48,386 nucleotides of DNA. Origin: Maritimibacter sp. 55A14. Its GTDB lineage: Bacteria > Pseudomonadota > Alphaproteobacteria > Rhodobacterales > Rhodobacteraceae. Of the stretch, positions 33,558 through 42,189 are shown piece after piece; within the stretch, counting starts at the first letter, position 1, and every line of letters starts with the position of its first letter. The position numbers were made by a program, and so were the translations under genes. The DNA lies in the NCBI RefSeq assembly GCF_003122205.1, contig NZ_QEYE01000025.1, positions 1 to 48,386 on the forward strand, given 5' to 3'. Below the pieces are notes generated by a model that saw only the letters and a list, made by a program, of their open reading frames with translations, had not been told where the DNA came from and made no database searches.

Positions 33558-34538
33558 TCAGCCGTCTCGCCGTATGGGAATCGCGACCGGGCGGATCGGA
33601 GAGCCGGTGGCTCCCCGCAGTTTCAGCGGAGTGGCCATGAACAGGAACTCGTAAACCTCATCCTCGGACAGCTCTTCGAGCCAGACGAGTTCCATGAACG
33701 ACACGCCTTTTTCGGCCAGAAGATAGGAGTGGACCGGCGCGAAGTTCTCAGAGTTCCCGGACGGGAAGCTTTCCAAGCCGAAGTTGTCGGCGCCAAGAAG
33801 CATCGCCTGCTGCTCCTCGGCGAGCCACTGCGCCGCCTCCAGACTCAAACCCGACTGCTGGAACAGGGAAAGCTTTGTCTTGTCAGGCCAAAGGATCATC
33901 TGACCAGTCCGGACAAGGACGACATCACCCGGCGACAAGGTTGTTTCCTGCCTTGCGAGCGCTTGCTTCAGGTCCTCCACCGTTATTGAGTAGGACGGAG
34001 GGAGATGCTCCATGTCCTTGGATTGCGCGACATCGATCATCACCCCTCTGGCCACGATCGGCGGATACTTGTCTGCGCCCGATCTGGTCCAGCCGCGAAC
34101 GCCGAGCGCGTCGTTGGCCGCGACGCCATTCCAGATTTCGCCGTGCAGGCCAAAATGGCTCAGCGCGTCGAGATGCGTGCCCGTATGAGTGTTCATCGAT
34201 ATTGCTTCGCTCGAGTGGGACAGCAATTCGTCACGGCCGCGCGCCGGCGTATGGGTCATCCACATCTGATAGGTCGGGTCGCCAAAGGCGGCGCTGCAGC
34301 AGTCCGGCATGCCGACAAAGAGGTCCACTGCCAGGTCGTACACCTTACCGGTGTCAACCTGCTTCAGGACGTCAAAACGGGAGTTTTCGGTCATCATGTT
34401 GAGCGTACCGATTTCATCCTCGGCGCCCCATGGACTCGTTCCCGCCACATTGGCGGGCTCGGCTAGAGTACCCGTGCCCACCGCCATGAGCACTGCAACG
34501 AGGCAAGCCCTTACCAAGTGTTCCGACAGTCTTTTCAT
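33558..34538 (-). CDS. Secreted cyclase-family protein (kynurenine formamidase-like)
   Basis: A protein of 326 residues from ATG 34538, preceded by GAAGGAG. Signal peptide VRACLVAVLMAVGTGTLAE. The metal motif NTHTGTHLDALSHFG (HxGTHxD) is the mark of the cyclase/KynB-like family, followed by GVMIDVAQ and LSPGDVVLVRTGQM. These Mn/Zn hydrolases act on amides, lactones or formyl-kynurenine. Periplasmic location is unusual for KynB, so another substrate is likely. Confidence 0.86.
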   Translation of the reverse strand: MKRLSEHLVRACLVAVLMAVGTGTLAEPANVAGTSPWGAEDEIGTLNMMTENSRFDVLKQVDTGKVYDLAVDLFVGMPDCCSAAFGDPTYQMWMTHTPARGRDELLSHSSEAISMNTHTGTHLDALSHFGLHGEIWNGVAANDALGVRGWTRSGADKYPPIVARGVMIDVAQSKDMEHLPPSYSITVEDLKQALARQETTLSPGDVVLVRTGQMILWPDKTKLSLFQQSGLSLEAAQWLAEEQQAMLLGADNFGLESFPSGNSENFAPVHSYLLAEKGVSFMELVWLEELSEDEVYEFLFMATPLKLRGATGSPIRPVAIPIRRDG

Positions 34539-34768
34539 AGTATTTTCTCCTTCTTTCAAGTGGTTGCTGCACTCGCCCATTCGGGACGGCTATCATGTCC
34601 TGACGGTTCACGCGGACGCAGAATTACCGTCACTGAATGGGTTTCACTCAGTGTCGTCATAGTTTGGCAACTTGGGTGGTACGTCGCTCCGGCGGCGCCC
34701 TCCGGCCTGATTGTTCTCAGAACTGGTACGACTGGCGCGATCAGATCAGCCCGATGAACAGACGTCGC

Positions 34769-35056
34769 TCAGCCAGATAGAAACTCCAGGTTCCTATCGG
34801 TCTTCTTCGGCGTGATCTCGAGTATCTCCGCGCGAACGACATCCTCCGAGACAAACGGGTCTTCGCTCACGCGCTTTCTGAGGTCCGGCAGCGACGTATT
34901 GTGCGCGATGATCGCGCCGCCGGCGTTCGGCTCAAGACTACCGGCCATGGAGAATACCCCATCGTTGAACCCGCGCTTGATCCATTCGTTGTGGCCGTCC
35001 ATGAACTGGCCGGCCTGTGCCTTGTTGCCGGTGAATTTCAGCAGCACGATGAACAT
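34769..35056 (-). CDS. YciI-family protein
   Basis: A protein of 95 residues with the YciI ferredoxin-like fold, FIVLLKFTGNKAQAGQFMDG, VFSMAGSLEPNAGGAIIAHN and DPFVSEDVVRAEILEI. YciI proteins carry a His-Asp pair and may have lyase activity; D20 and H22 in FMDGHNEW could fit. It sits with the TetR gene and the cyclase on one strand. Confidence 0.82.
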   Translation of the reverse strand: MFIVLLKFTGNKAQAGQFMDGHNEWIKRGFNDGVFSMAGSLEPNAGGAIIAHNTSLPDLRKRVSEDPFVSEDVVRAEILEITPKKTDRNLEFLSG

Positions 35057-35150
35057 TGGTCGTTGTCTCCTTCGTCTTCGATTTGCAGCGGTCGGTCCTG
35101 GTGCCGATCCGCTGACGCATCTTTCGCGCCAATTGATTACGTGCCCTGCT

Positions 35151-35723
35151 CTAGATGCCCTCGGCGCAAGATTTCACCCAGTCGCACATGTGCCGGACTT
35201 CCTGCCGGACGAATTGCTCATCGTGAAAGGCGCTTGCCAGCGTAGCGACACCCTGGCTTCGGGCGAGAAGGTGCATCGCCAGGTCATCGGCATCCGCCTC
35301 GCGGCCGAGCAAGGTAAATTGCCGCGCAAGCCAGGTCCGGAACAGCGAGAACAGTTCGCTCGCATCCGCGTGCGAAGCGTGATTTAGCTTCGCAAGTTCC
35401 GTGTTGAGCGTACCGACCGGGCAACCGTAGGCCATGATTTTTGCCTGGTTCGCGATCAGGATGTGAATGAAGCTGCGGATGCGTTCCTCTGGATCGTTAC
35501 CCTCTTGCTCCCACTGCACGAGCATCTTCCGGGTGTTCTCGAGCCGCAGGTCGATGACGGCATCAAGGATCTCGTCTTTGCATTTGAAGTGATAGTAGAA
35601 GTTCCCGCGCGATATTTTCACCTTCTCGGCGATATCCGCGAAGGACGTGTGTGCGTAGCCCTGCATGTAGAACAGCTGATCGGCGGCATCGATGATGTGA
35701 TCCCGGGTGGTTAATTCATTCAT
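35151..35723 (-). CDS. TetR/AcrR-family regulator
   Basis: A protein of 190 residues from ATG 35723 with GGAGAGTGGG upstream. The N-terminal HTH is clear: RDHIIDAADQLFYMQGYAHT, FADIAEKVKISRGNFYYHFK, KDEILDAVID. The C-terminal ligand domain contains a cysteine in AYGCPVGTL that could sense electrophiles, as in NemR/AcuR-like proteins. It probably controls the YciI-cyclase genes and itself by the palindromes at 35816-35857. Confidence 0.9.
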   Translation of the reverse strand: MNELTTRDHIIDAADQLFYMQGYAHTSFADIAEKVKISRGNFYYHFKCKDEILDAVIDLRLENTRKMLVQWEQEGNDPEERIRSFIHILIANQAKIMAYGCPVGTLNTELAKLNHASHADASELFSLFRTWLARQFTLLGREADADDLAMHLLARSQGVATLASAFHDEQFVRQEVRHMCDWVKSCAEGI

Positions 35724-35815
35724 CCCACTCTCCATTCGCTTACGCCGCCCAAAGGACGACGTTTCTGACCGTTCCAGGTGCGCGCTGCACTTCGATTCTT
35801 TGGCGGCGAGGCCGC

Positions 35816-35857
35816 TAGGACGAATGTCCTACGAATCTGTTTAGGACATCCATCCTA
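35816..35857. promoter_or_regulatory. Tandem palindromic operators for the TetR regulator
   Basis: Two palindromes: TAGGAC-GAAT-GTCCTA (35816-35831) and TAGGACATCCATCCTA (35842-35857). Their centres are 26 bases apart. They are about 95 bases upstream of the tetR start; a likely autoregulatory site. Confidence 0.7.
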
Positions 35858-35937
35858 GGTCGTCAAGCCACCAATGACGCCGGCCTGACTGCAGATTTCA
35901 ATCACACCAGACCCTCCGCCTGCCGGTACCGGTAAGT

Positions 35938-36393
35938 TCAACCAGCACCAACTGGAATCAGATGAACCTCCAGTTCCGCGTCCTGCGCCGCGCCCACTTT
36001 GCGATAGAAGGCCCGTGCCGATGCATTATCGGCCCACAGGTCCAGCACAATCGCATCGCATCCCAATTCCACGGCCTTCTGGCGCAGCGCCACCACGAGC
36101 GCTTCGCCTAGACCACGGTTTCGGCACCGGTGTGTGACCACCAGATCGCCGAGCCATAGCCTTCGGGATCGTGTATGAATTTCGAAGCGCCTGCTGTAGG
36201 ACGCAAAACCCACAACTTCCGCACCGATTTCGGCAACGAGGCAATCGAACCACCTGTCTTCCCTGAACCCAAGCCGGAACAACTCGTCCGTTTCGACGCC
36301 CGGATCGGGATCGGCCACATGGCTGGCCAGTTCACGCGCCAGTCGCGCGATAGCCGGGACATCGGCCTCTAGAGCGGATCGAATGCGCATCAT
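35938..36393 (-). CDS. GNAT-family N-acetyltransferase
   Basis: A protein of 151 residues with GGGAG five bases before the first ATG. GNAT core: LWLGDLVVTHRCRNRGLGEALV holds the acetyl-CoA Q/RxxGxG/A signature, and NASARAFYRKVGA is motif B. Substrate unknown. A related but interrupted copy lies at 40573-41016. Confidence 0.88.
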   Translation of the reverse strand: MMRIRSALEADVPAIARLARELASHVADPDPGVETDELFRLGFREDRWFDCLVAEIGAEVVGFASYSRRFEIHTRSRRLWLGDLVVTHRCRNRGLGEALVVALRQKAVELGCDAIVLDLWADNASARAFYRKVGAAQDAELEVHLIPVGAG

Positions 36394-36935
36394 GCCAACT
36401 CCCGGTTTGTTTCAGTTCCGGCCATCTGATCGTAGTGCCGTATCGGAGAACTTGGACTCAATGCGGTCATCCGACAGCCTCGGACACTTGACAGTTACAG
36501 GTCCTTAGCTTGCCATCTCTGATAGGTTAAAAAGCGTACCATGCTGCACCTGAAGGCCGCGATCTACAACCACCGGACCAGACGCTCTGATCTCGATCTC
36601 TTGGTAAAGGGAGTTCTTCGCGTCGGGAACTGAGACCAATTCGACCAATGGTTGAAATGATCCAGACCCGGCGCCGGCATGGTTTTGCAGGCAGGTAATG
36701 GGCATCTGTCGGATGGCTGGCTCCAGGCAGTTTTATGAGGGGAAACATCGATCCGTTCGACCAGCTGGGCGACGGCGCGCGCGGCTCCGCCGGTCGAGGC
36801 AGGCGAGCCGACATCCGCCCGCCTCGCCTTCGCTGCGGCGATCGCGATCAGTCTCGTTGCCGGCTAGGACCGGGTCCTCGCCTCTGCGGGCGAGAGTCTC
36901 GGCAGGGCGTGAGGGACAGGCGCTTGGGCCCCGTG
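36394..36935. other. Gene-free stretch with a decayed frame
   Basis: No convincing gene. A plus-strand frame ending in the tag at about 36868 (PVEAGEPTSARLAFAAAIA) resembles the C-terminal end of a lost gene. The rest is low-value frames on both strands. Confidence 0.4.
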
Positions 36936-37445
36936 TTACGTGATGCTGGCTGCGATTTCGGGCCAGCGCCGGTCGGCCTCGGCAATGAAGCCGGGAATAT
37001 CGGATTCCCACCTGCGTTGGATTTTGTCGTTGAAGTTGAGGTAGAGGCGACTGTCCACGATCGACCAGTTTCGCGGCTGGGTACTGTAGAGCTCGCCACG
37101 CGCAGCCACGGCCCAGGCACAGAAGCCCCCATATTGCGGGGCAAAGCGCTCTGGCGCGGCGAGGAAGTCATCGCGATTCTCGGCACTGGCAAAGCGCCAG
37201 CGCGCACCGTTCCACTCGGTCTCGAAGGCTGCGTCGCCGACGACCGGACGGCCTTCGCGGAAGTAAGCGACCGTATCGGTTCCGCGGATCGCCAGCCCTT
37301 CGACCATGAAGATCGGCGTCGGCGGCAGTTCTTTGAAGCCAGCCACACGTTCGAAGACGCACCTCCGGAGGGCCAGCGCCACACCGGCGACAGCGAACGC
37401 CGTGCCGCCTGCGATCATGAGATTGCGTCGCGTACAGAAATCCAT
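36936..37445 (-). CDS. YHS-domain protein with N-terminal signal (copy 2)
   Basis: A protein of 169 residues from ATG 37445, AAGGAGA upstream. Same architecture as copy 1 at 11139: a membrane or signal helix with twin arginines (CTRRNLMIAGG), GLAIRGTDTVAYFREG, a WNGARWRF segment and QYGGFCAWAV. About two thirds of the mature residues match by eye. Metal (copper or iron) binding through the YHS cysteine is inferred. Confidence 0.84.
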   Translation of the reverse strand: MDFCTRRNLMIAGGTAFAVAGVALALRRCVFERVAGFKELPPTPIFMVEGLAIRGTDTVAYFREGRPVVGDAAFETEWNGARWRFASAENRDDFLAAPERFAPQYGGFCAWAVAARGELYSTQPRNWSIVDSRLYLNFNDKIQRRWESDIPGFIAEADRRWPEIAASIT

Positions 37446-37801
37446 GGGTTCATCTCCTTTCTTCGGTCGTAACCGGTATGCCAGCACGGCCTTGAGGCAG
37501 AAGATCACCGTCCCGCGAGCGCACCATATCGTGCCGGCGGAGTGAGGTTGACGTCACTGACTCCGCGCCGCATCCACGGTATTGGGGCATGGCGGCAAAA
37601 AGGGTTGTGGCGTCCTTCGAAATCGCGGCGCCGCACGAGTTGTCCGAATGGGCCTCAAGTTGAGTGCTCACCTTGCTGCACATGAGCTTGAGACCAACGA
37701 AGACCACGGCTTGAATCAGGGCACGCTGGCCGCGCGCATCGGTGCCCGCGATAGCGGATGTTTGCGGTGGCGGCGGCTCTGCATTTCGTATGTCCATTTT
37801 G
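37446..37801. other. Gene-free stretch between YHS and PNPOx-like genes
   Basis: No recognised gene. A minus-strand frame at 37450-37797 begins MDIRNAEPPPPQTSAI and is open, with several cysteines, but shows no ribosome site or family feature. Confidence 0.4.
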
Positions 37802-38737
37802 TCAGGCCTCTGTGCGGTCGAGAGGTGACGAGAATTCGACCGGAAGCGCTGTTGAGGGAAGCGCGCCCGCGACATGCCAGACCTCGTCGCAAGTGATATC
37901 CACGAAACGCTCTGCCCCGGCGAATGCACCGATACGGTCTGACATCCAGTCGATCGTCGCACGGCCGGTGACAAGCGCGGCCGCGCCGGTCGTGAAATCC
38001 GGCACGAACAGACCCACACGGCCATCGGCCTCGATATTGCCGAGCGTGTTGAAGTAGCGGTTGCCGGAGTAATCGGGAAAGGAGAGCGTACCGTTCTCAT
38101 TGTTGCCGAGAAAGCCGGGGCGCCCGCCGCGATGTGAGACGTCCAGTCCTTCATTCGCGCTCCCTGCAGGATTCGCGCCGCGCGACGCTATGAAAAACGT
38201 ATCCGCACCGGCAATGATTTCTCGGACCGCCTCACTCTTCAACTGCGCCTGCCGTCGCACAGGGGACGGTGGATCATTTCGTGACGACTCGTAGATGCGG
38301 GTCTGGATGTATTTCGGGCAGTTACCGAAGCTCTGTTCCACGGCGATCACCAGGCCGTCGACGCCAGAAGCGATTTGGCCGTTCAATCTATTGCGGCGGC
38401 GTGTCGCAAGATCGATCCCGAGCAGCCCGATCCCAGCGCCGGGATCGGTGTCGAGTTCGAATTCCTCCGCGAGGGCAGGCAGGCGGCTCAGCGACAGCTG
38501 TCTCGGAGATAGCGCCCTTGCGTATCCTGGCGCACCGGATACCGGTACTGCCCACGGCCGGCCCCGCCGATCGAGAAGGGCAATAAACATCAGTGGCAGG
38601 GTCTCGAAAAACGCCTGGTGCTGCGCAGGCATGGCGTCGCGGATCGCGCGCGTCGCCATCTCTCGCGCTCGCTGCGGCACGCCGGCGCGGTCCTGAACCG
38701 CGATCTCGCCGGCGTGGAATGGGGTGGAGTGGTTCAT
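37802..38737 (-). CDS. Pyridoxamine 5'-phosphate oxidase-like flavin protein
   Basis: A protein of 311 residues. The split-barrel flavin fold shows AFFETLPLMFIALLDRRGRPW and, later, FFIASRGANPAGSANEGLDVS with a VSHRGGRPGFL loop, then FNTLGNIEADGRVGLFVPDF. These are typical of PNPOx-like general stress or oxidoreductase proteins longer than true PdxH. The acceptor is unknown. It is followed on the same strand by a gene-free stretch. Confidence 0.85.
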   Translation of the reverse strand: MNHSTPFHAGEIAVQDRAGVPQRAREMATRAIRDAMPAQHQAFFETLPLMFIALLDRRGRPWAVPVSGAPGYARALSPRQLSLSRLPALAEEFELDTDPGAGIGLLGIDLATRRRNRLNGQIASGVDGLVIAVEQSFGNCPKYIQTRIYESSRNDPPSPVRRQAQLKSEAVREIIAGADTFFIASRGANPAGSANEGLDVSHRGGRPGFLGNNENGTLSFPDYSGNRYFNTLGNIEADGRVGLFVPDFTTGAAALVTGRATIDWMSDRIGAFAGAERFVDITCDEVWHVAGALPSTALPVEFSSPLDRTEA

Positions 38738-38761
38738 GTCTCGTTCCTGCTGATATTTCAG

Positions 38762-39391
38762 TCAACTTCCGGCAGCGTCAGGCCCGCCATCCCGGTGAAG
38801 CGTCCTTTCGAAGTGAAAGCGACGTACCGCCCCACCAAGGGTCTTGTTGGTGTCCTGCGTCGCGACGTCCTGCCGGATCTCGCGATACCCGGCGGTTCGA
38901 TAGAGGGCGAGTGCGGCCGCTTGCAGCTCCGATGTGCTGAGGATCAACCGCGTGCAATCAGCCTTTCGAACTTCGGTCTCGGCGTGGGCCAGCAATTCGC
39001 GCCCGAGGCCGCGGCGCCGAAACTGCGGATCGACATACATGCGGCGCAGTTCGGCCACGCCCGGTTCCGCCAGTTCGAAACCGACCATGCCGACCAGTTC
39101 GCCCGCGGCGGTGGCAACAAAGAACTGTCCACCCCGCGCCGCGTAGTAGGACGCGATAGTGTCGATTTCCTCGCGCAGCGCACGCGCGATATAGGTTTCG
39201 AATCGTACCGCCAGATGAGGTGGGGCCATGAGCCTGTTCACTGTGATGAAGAGCGCGCGCACTGCCGCCGCATCATCCGATTCGAACGGCCGGATGACGA
39301 TCCGGTCATCAACGGATGTCCGGGTGAGGGGCGCACCGGCCCGTTCGGCGGGCACCGCGGGCTGGGTGCGGGACTCGGCATCGCGTTTCAT
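38762..39391 (-). CDS. GNAT-family N-acetyltransferase
   Basis: A protein of 209 residues from ATG 39391. A TTG at 39421 is an alternative. Acetyl-CoA motif RMYVDPQFRRRGLGRELLAH, and AALALYRTAGYRE as motif B. Two extra terminal segments make it longer than the 35938 protein. Target unknown. A perfect hairpin (39429-39456) separates it from the AhpD-like gene upstream. Confidence 0.87.
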   Translation of the reverse strand: MKRDAESRTQPAVPAERAGAPLTRTSVDDRIVIRPFESDDAAAVRALFITVNRLMAPPHLAVRFETYIARALREEIDTIASYYAARGGQFFVATAAGELVGMVGFELAEPGVAELRRMYVDPQFRRRGLGRELLAHAETEVRKADCTRLILSTSELQAAALALYRTAGYREIRQDVATQDTNKTLGGAVRRFHFERTLHRDGGPDAAGS

Positions 39392-39428
39392 GGCGGGGAT
39401 CTTTTCTCTAGGGACTGGCAACCCGTGA

Positions 39429-39456
39429 CAGGCCCGCCGACAGTTCGACGGGCCTG
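39429..39456 (-). terminator. Hairpin after the AhpD-like gene
   Basis: Stem CAGGCCCG/CGGGCCTG, eight perfect pairs around a 12-base loop, directly downstream of the stop of the AhpD-like gene. No T-run follows, so termination strength is uncertain. Confidence 0.45.
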
Positions 39457-39460
39457 CACG

Positions 39461-40009
39461 TCAAGCTTTGGCCTGGCCGGCGGAGACGACCGGGAAGTCG
39501 ATATCGGTTTCCGCGACGTGGTTGAGGTAGTTGGTGAAGATGTTCGCCACCACGTTCGCCACGGTCTCGACGATATCGGCCTCGCTCAGCCCGGCGGCGC
39601 GCGCGGCTTCCATGTTAGCGTCTGTTATCTTTCCCCTCGTAGCCACGATGGTGACGGCGAGTTTCAGGATTGTCGCAGTGCGCGGATCGTCCGCGCGGCC
39701 CGCGAGATGCCCCTTGATCGTCTCGGGCTCGACCTTGATGCCTGCTGAGATTGCCGAATGCGCCGAAGCGCAGTAGTCGCAACCATTGGCGCCTGCAACC
39801 GCCAATGCGATCGCCTCGCGGGTGCGAGCGTCAAGGCCGCCGCCCGCCAGCGTCTCGTTCAGACCGAGCATGGCGGCGAGAACCTTCGGCTGGTTCGCGG
39901 CGACGCGGTAGAGGTTCGGCACCATGCCTATCTTGCCCTTGATCGCGGTGAAGAGAGCGGCGGCCTCGGGGCCTGCGGCGGTGTCGGCGACTTGCGTGAT
40001 GCGTGCCAT
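39461..40009 (-). CDS. Carboxymuconolactone decarboxylase/AhpD-like protein
   Basis: A protein of 182 residues. The redox site GANGCDYCASAHSAIS (CxxCxxxH) is the AhpD pattern that defines peroxidase-type members. The start MARITQVADTAAG is regular, with AGGACA upstream. It probably reduces organic peroxides or acts in stress response. Followed by a hairpin; 28 bases from the SPW gene upstream. Confidence 0.92.
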   Translation of the reverse strand: MARITQVADTAAGPEAAALFTAIKGKIGMVPNLYRVAANQPKVLAAMLGLNETLAGGGLDARTREAIALAVAGANGCDYCASAHSAISAGIKVEPETIKGHLAGRADDPRTATILKLAVTIVATRGKITDANMEAARAAGLSEADIVETVANVVANIFTNYLNHVAETDIDFPVVSAGQAKA

Positions 40010-40037
40010 TGGACTTGTCCTTTCGATGAGTTCGGGA

Positions 40038-40400
40038 TCAGACCGCGGCCATGTCCGTTTCAGGTTTGGATAGGCCGATGACGGTTACCACCGCGGCACC
40101 GTTCAGCCAGTAATAGGCCGCGTCAAGCCCGGAGAAACCGAGCGCGATGGGCAGGATCAGGAAAAGGACGCCGACGGCGAAATCGACGACGAGGTGCAGC
40201 TTGTAGGGCAGCACCCGGATCACACCGAGGTGGTGATCGGTGAAGACGGTCAGCAGCAAGGCCGTGACGCCGACGATGGGTGAGATGTTAAGCGCGAGCG
40301 GGTTCGACCCGCCGAGCCCGAGCAGGAACGGCAAGCCCATAAGCGCGAGCGCGACCGGATAGTCGAGCCAGGCATGGATGGTCTTGGTGACGAAGCGCAT
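40038..40400 (-). CDS. SPW-repeat-like small membrane protein
   Basis: A protein of 120 residues with four hydrophobic helices in two similar halves (HAWLDYPVALALMGLPFLLG and KLHLVVDFAVGVLFLILPIA). This internal duplication resembles SPW-repeat proteins. Upstream AAAGGACC is a good ribosome site. Role unknown; co-oriented with the AhpD-like gene. Confidence 0.75.
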   Translation of the reverse strand: MRFVTKTIHAWLDYPVALALMGLPFLLGLGGSNPLALNISPIVGVTALLLTVFTDHHLGVIRVLPYKLHLVVDFAVGVLFLILPIALGFSGLDAAYYWLNGAAVVTVIGLSKPETDMAAV

Positions 40401-40572
40401 GGCGCAGGGTCCTTTCGACAGGGGTTCGGAAACGGCAGGTGCGCCGCAAGACCTAGATAGATCCGATCAGAAGGACGGTGAATGTCAGGAGATCCGCAAT
40501 CTATGCGCGATCGTCCGGCGTTGCGGCCGACTAATCCCGTTTCCGCAGACGCGCCCGGTGCGGTGGCGACCC

Positions 40573-41016
40573 TCACCTTTGCGGCAGATCGATCACGCGG
40601 ATTTCGATTTCGGTATTCCTGCGGACGACCACGCGATCATAGAAGGCTCGGGCGGAGGCATTGCAGACCCGCAGATAGGCGACGACGGCGCGACGCCCCG
40701 GATTCTGCGCGCGTCGACCGACCGCCTGCAACGGCAGGCGCCCGATCCCCTGGCCCCGAGCGTTCTCGGCCACGACCAGATCGGCCAGCCAGAGAGTCTT
40801 TTGCCATGTGTGCGATTCGAAGCGGCGGCCATAGACTGCAAGACCCAGTAGCCCGTCCTAGCGTTCGGCCACATGAATCTCGAGCCATGGCTCTCGCCCG
40901 AAACAGGCCTCGACGATCAGCGACGTGTCGCCACCGGGATTGGCGACATGCGCGGCCAGCGCGCGCGACAGGCGCGCAAGCGCAGCGGCATCGTCGGGCC
41001 GCGCCTCCCGGGTCAT
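40573..41016 (-). pseudogene. GNAT acetyltransferase interrupted by an amber codon
   Basis: From ATG 41016 the frame (MTREARPDDAAALARLSRAL, HVANPGGD, FGREPWLEIHVAER) runs into TAG at 40858-40860, then continues in the same frame (DGLLGLAVYGRRFESH, LWLADLVVAENARGQGIGRL, NASARAFYDRV) to a normal stop at 40573. The two halves together give a complete GNAT of 147 residues close to the protein at 35938. Either a recent nonsense mutation (CAG to TAG would explain it) or a sequencing error. Confidence 0.8.
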
Positions 41017-41033
41017 CGCCGGATGCGCCCCGG

Positions 41034-41999
41034 TCACGCCGCGGTCCGGGAGTCACGCGCAGTCTTGCCGGACTGCCGGGCCGCGGCGGGGGTGACGCCG
41101 ATCTCTTTCTTGAACACCCGGCTGAACGCCGATTCCGAGGCATAGCCCGAGACCTCGGCGGCCTCGGCCACCGACAGGCCGCGCTGCGCCAGCGCCTCGC
41201 GGGCGATCTGCATGCGCCATGCGGTCACATAGCTCATGGGGGTGACCCCAAGCCGCGCCGAGAAGCGTTCGGAGAAACCGGTGCGCGACAGGCCCGCAAC
41301 GCGCGCGAGGCTGGCCACGGTCCAATCGGCCGCAGGGTCGCGATGAAACATGCTCAGCGCCCGCGCAATCTGTGGATCGGCGAATCCTGCGATCCCCGGT
41401 ATCCCGTCAGGCGATTGTTCGATGAAGGCACGGATCGCCTGGGCAAAGATCGCCTCGGACATTTTCAGTGCGATGAGATCACCGCCAAGGCGCGCGCCGC
41501 CTGCCTCGGCCCCGATGACCTTGAGCGTCGCTTCGAGCCACGACCCGGCCTCCTCTCCATAGCCGCGCAGATGGATGAAGGGAGGAAGTCGGTCGAAGAG
41601 CAGGTGACGCGATCCCTCCGCCAGTGCGAAATGGCCGCAGATCAACTGCGTGTCCCGGTGAGTTTCATCGCCACCCCAGACCAGCGTGCCATAGCCCGGA
41701 AACCCCGAGCGGGACAGCACGTCATCGAGCGGCAATGCATCCTCGGGTCCGGTGTGGCGGCACGATAGAACATGCTGCGTGCCATGCGGGATGATGACGA
41801 GATCACCCTGCGCAAGGATCACCGGCGCCGGCTGGCCCGCAACACGCACCAGCGCCTCGCCGCGATGGGCGAAGTGAAACCGGGCCACATCGCGATAGGC
41901 CGGCACGCGCACGCCCCACGGTTCGGTAAAGCTCGTGCGGAAATAGAGCGTGCCGCGAAACGACAGGCGCGTGAGGATATCGCTGAGCAGGTCCAACAT
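41034..41999 (-). CDS. AraC-family regulator
   Basis: A protein of 321 residues from ATG 41999. An N-terminal cupin-like sensor (DVARFHFAHRGEALVRVAGQ, LVIIPHGTQHVLSCRH) and a C-terminal double HTH (ADWTVASLARVAGLSRTGFS, LSVAEAAEVSGYASESAFSR, FKKEIGVTPAAAR). It matches the cupin_6/AraC group of alphaproteobacteria. It is divergent from cytochrome P460, with a binding site between them. Confidence 0.92.
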   Translation of the reverse strand: MLDLLSDILTRLSFRGTLYFRTSFTEPWGVRVPAYRDVARFHFAHRGEALVRVAGQPAPVILAQGDLVIIPHGTQHVLSCRHTGPEDALPLDDVLSRSGFPGYGTLVWGGDETHRDTQLICGHFALAEGSRHLLFDRLPPFIHLRGYGEEAGSWLEATLKVIGAEAGGARLGGDLIALKMSEAIFAQAIRAFIEQSPDGIPGIAGFADPQIARALSMFHRDPAADWTVASLARVAGLSRTGFSERFSARLGVTPMSYVTAWRMQIAREALAQRGLSVAEAAEVSGYASESAFSRVFKKEIGVTPAAARQSGKTARDSRTAA

Positions 42000-42031
42000 G
42001 GATTGCAGTCTAAACCACCTGCGCGAAAACA

Positions 42032-42069
42032 CCAGATCACTGGACGATCTGGAATGAATTTTGGACGAT
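42032..42069 (+). promoter_or_regulatory. Putative AraC operator: direct repeats and palindrome
   Basis: TGGACGAT occurs at 42041-42048 and again at 42062-42069, 21 bases apart, two helical turns. The first overlaps the perfect palindrome CCAGATC-N7-GATCTGG (42032-42052). This is the region between araC and the P460 gene. Confidence 0.68.
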
Positions 42070-42189
42070 ATGACATTCACCATTCGCATGAATTGGTTTG
42101 AACAGGCGTTCCTGGGCAGCAGGCGGATTCGGGGATATCGCCCCGATCCAGGCATGCCCCGCTGTCGTCACGCATCAGGAGACACCGAC

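Noticed and set aside
40482-41768. Plus-strand 428-codon frame across araC
   Set aside because: No start signal or domain; AraC on the opposite strand is unmistakable.
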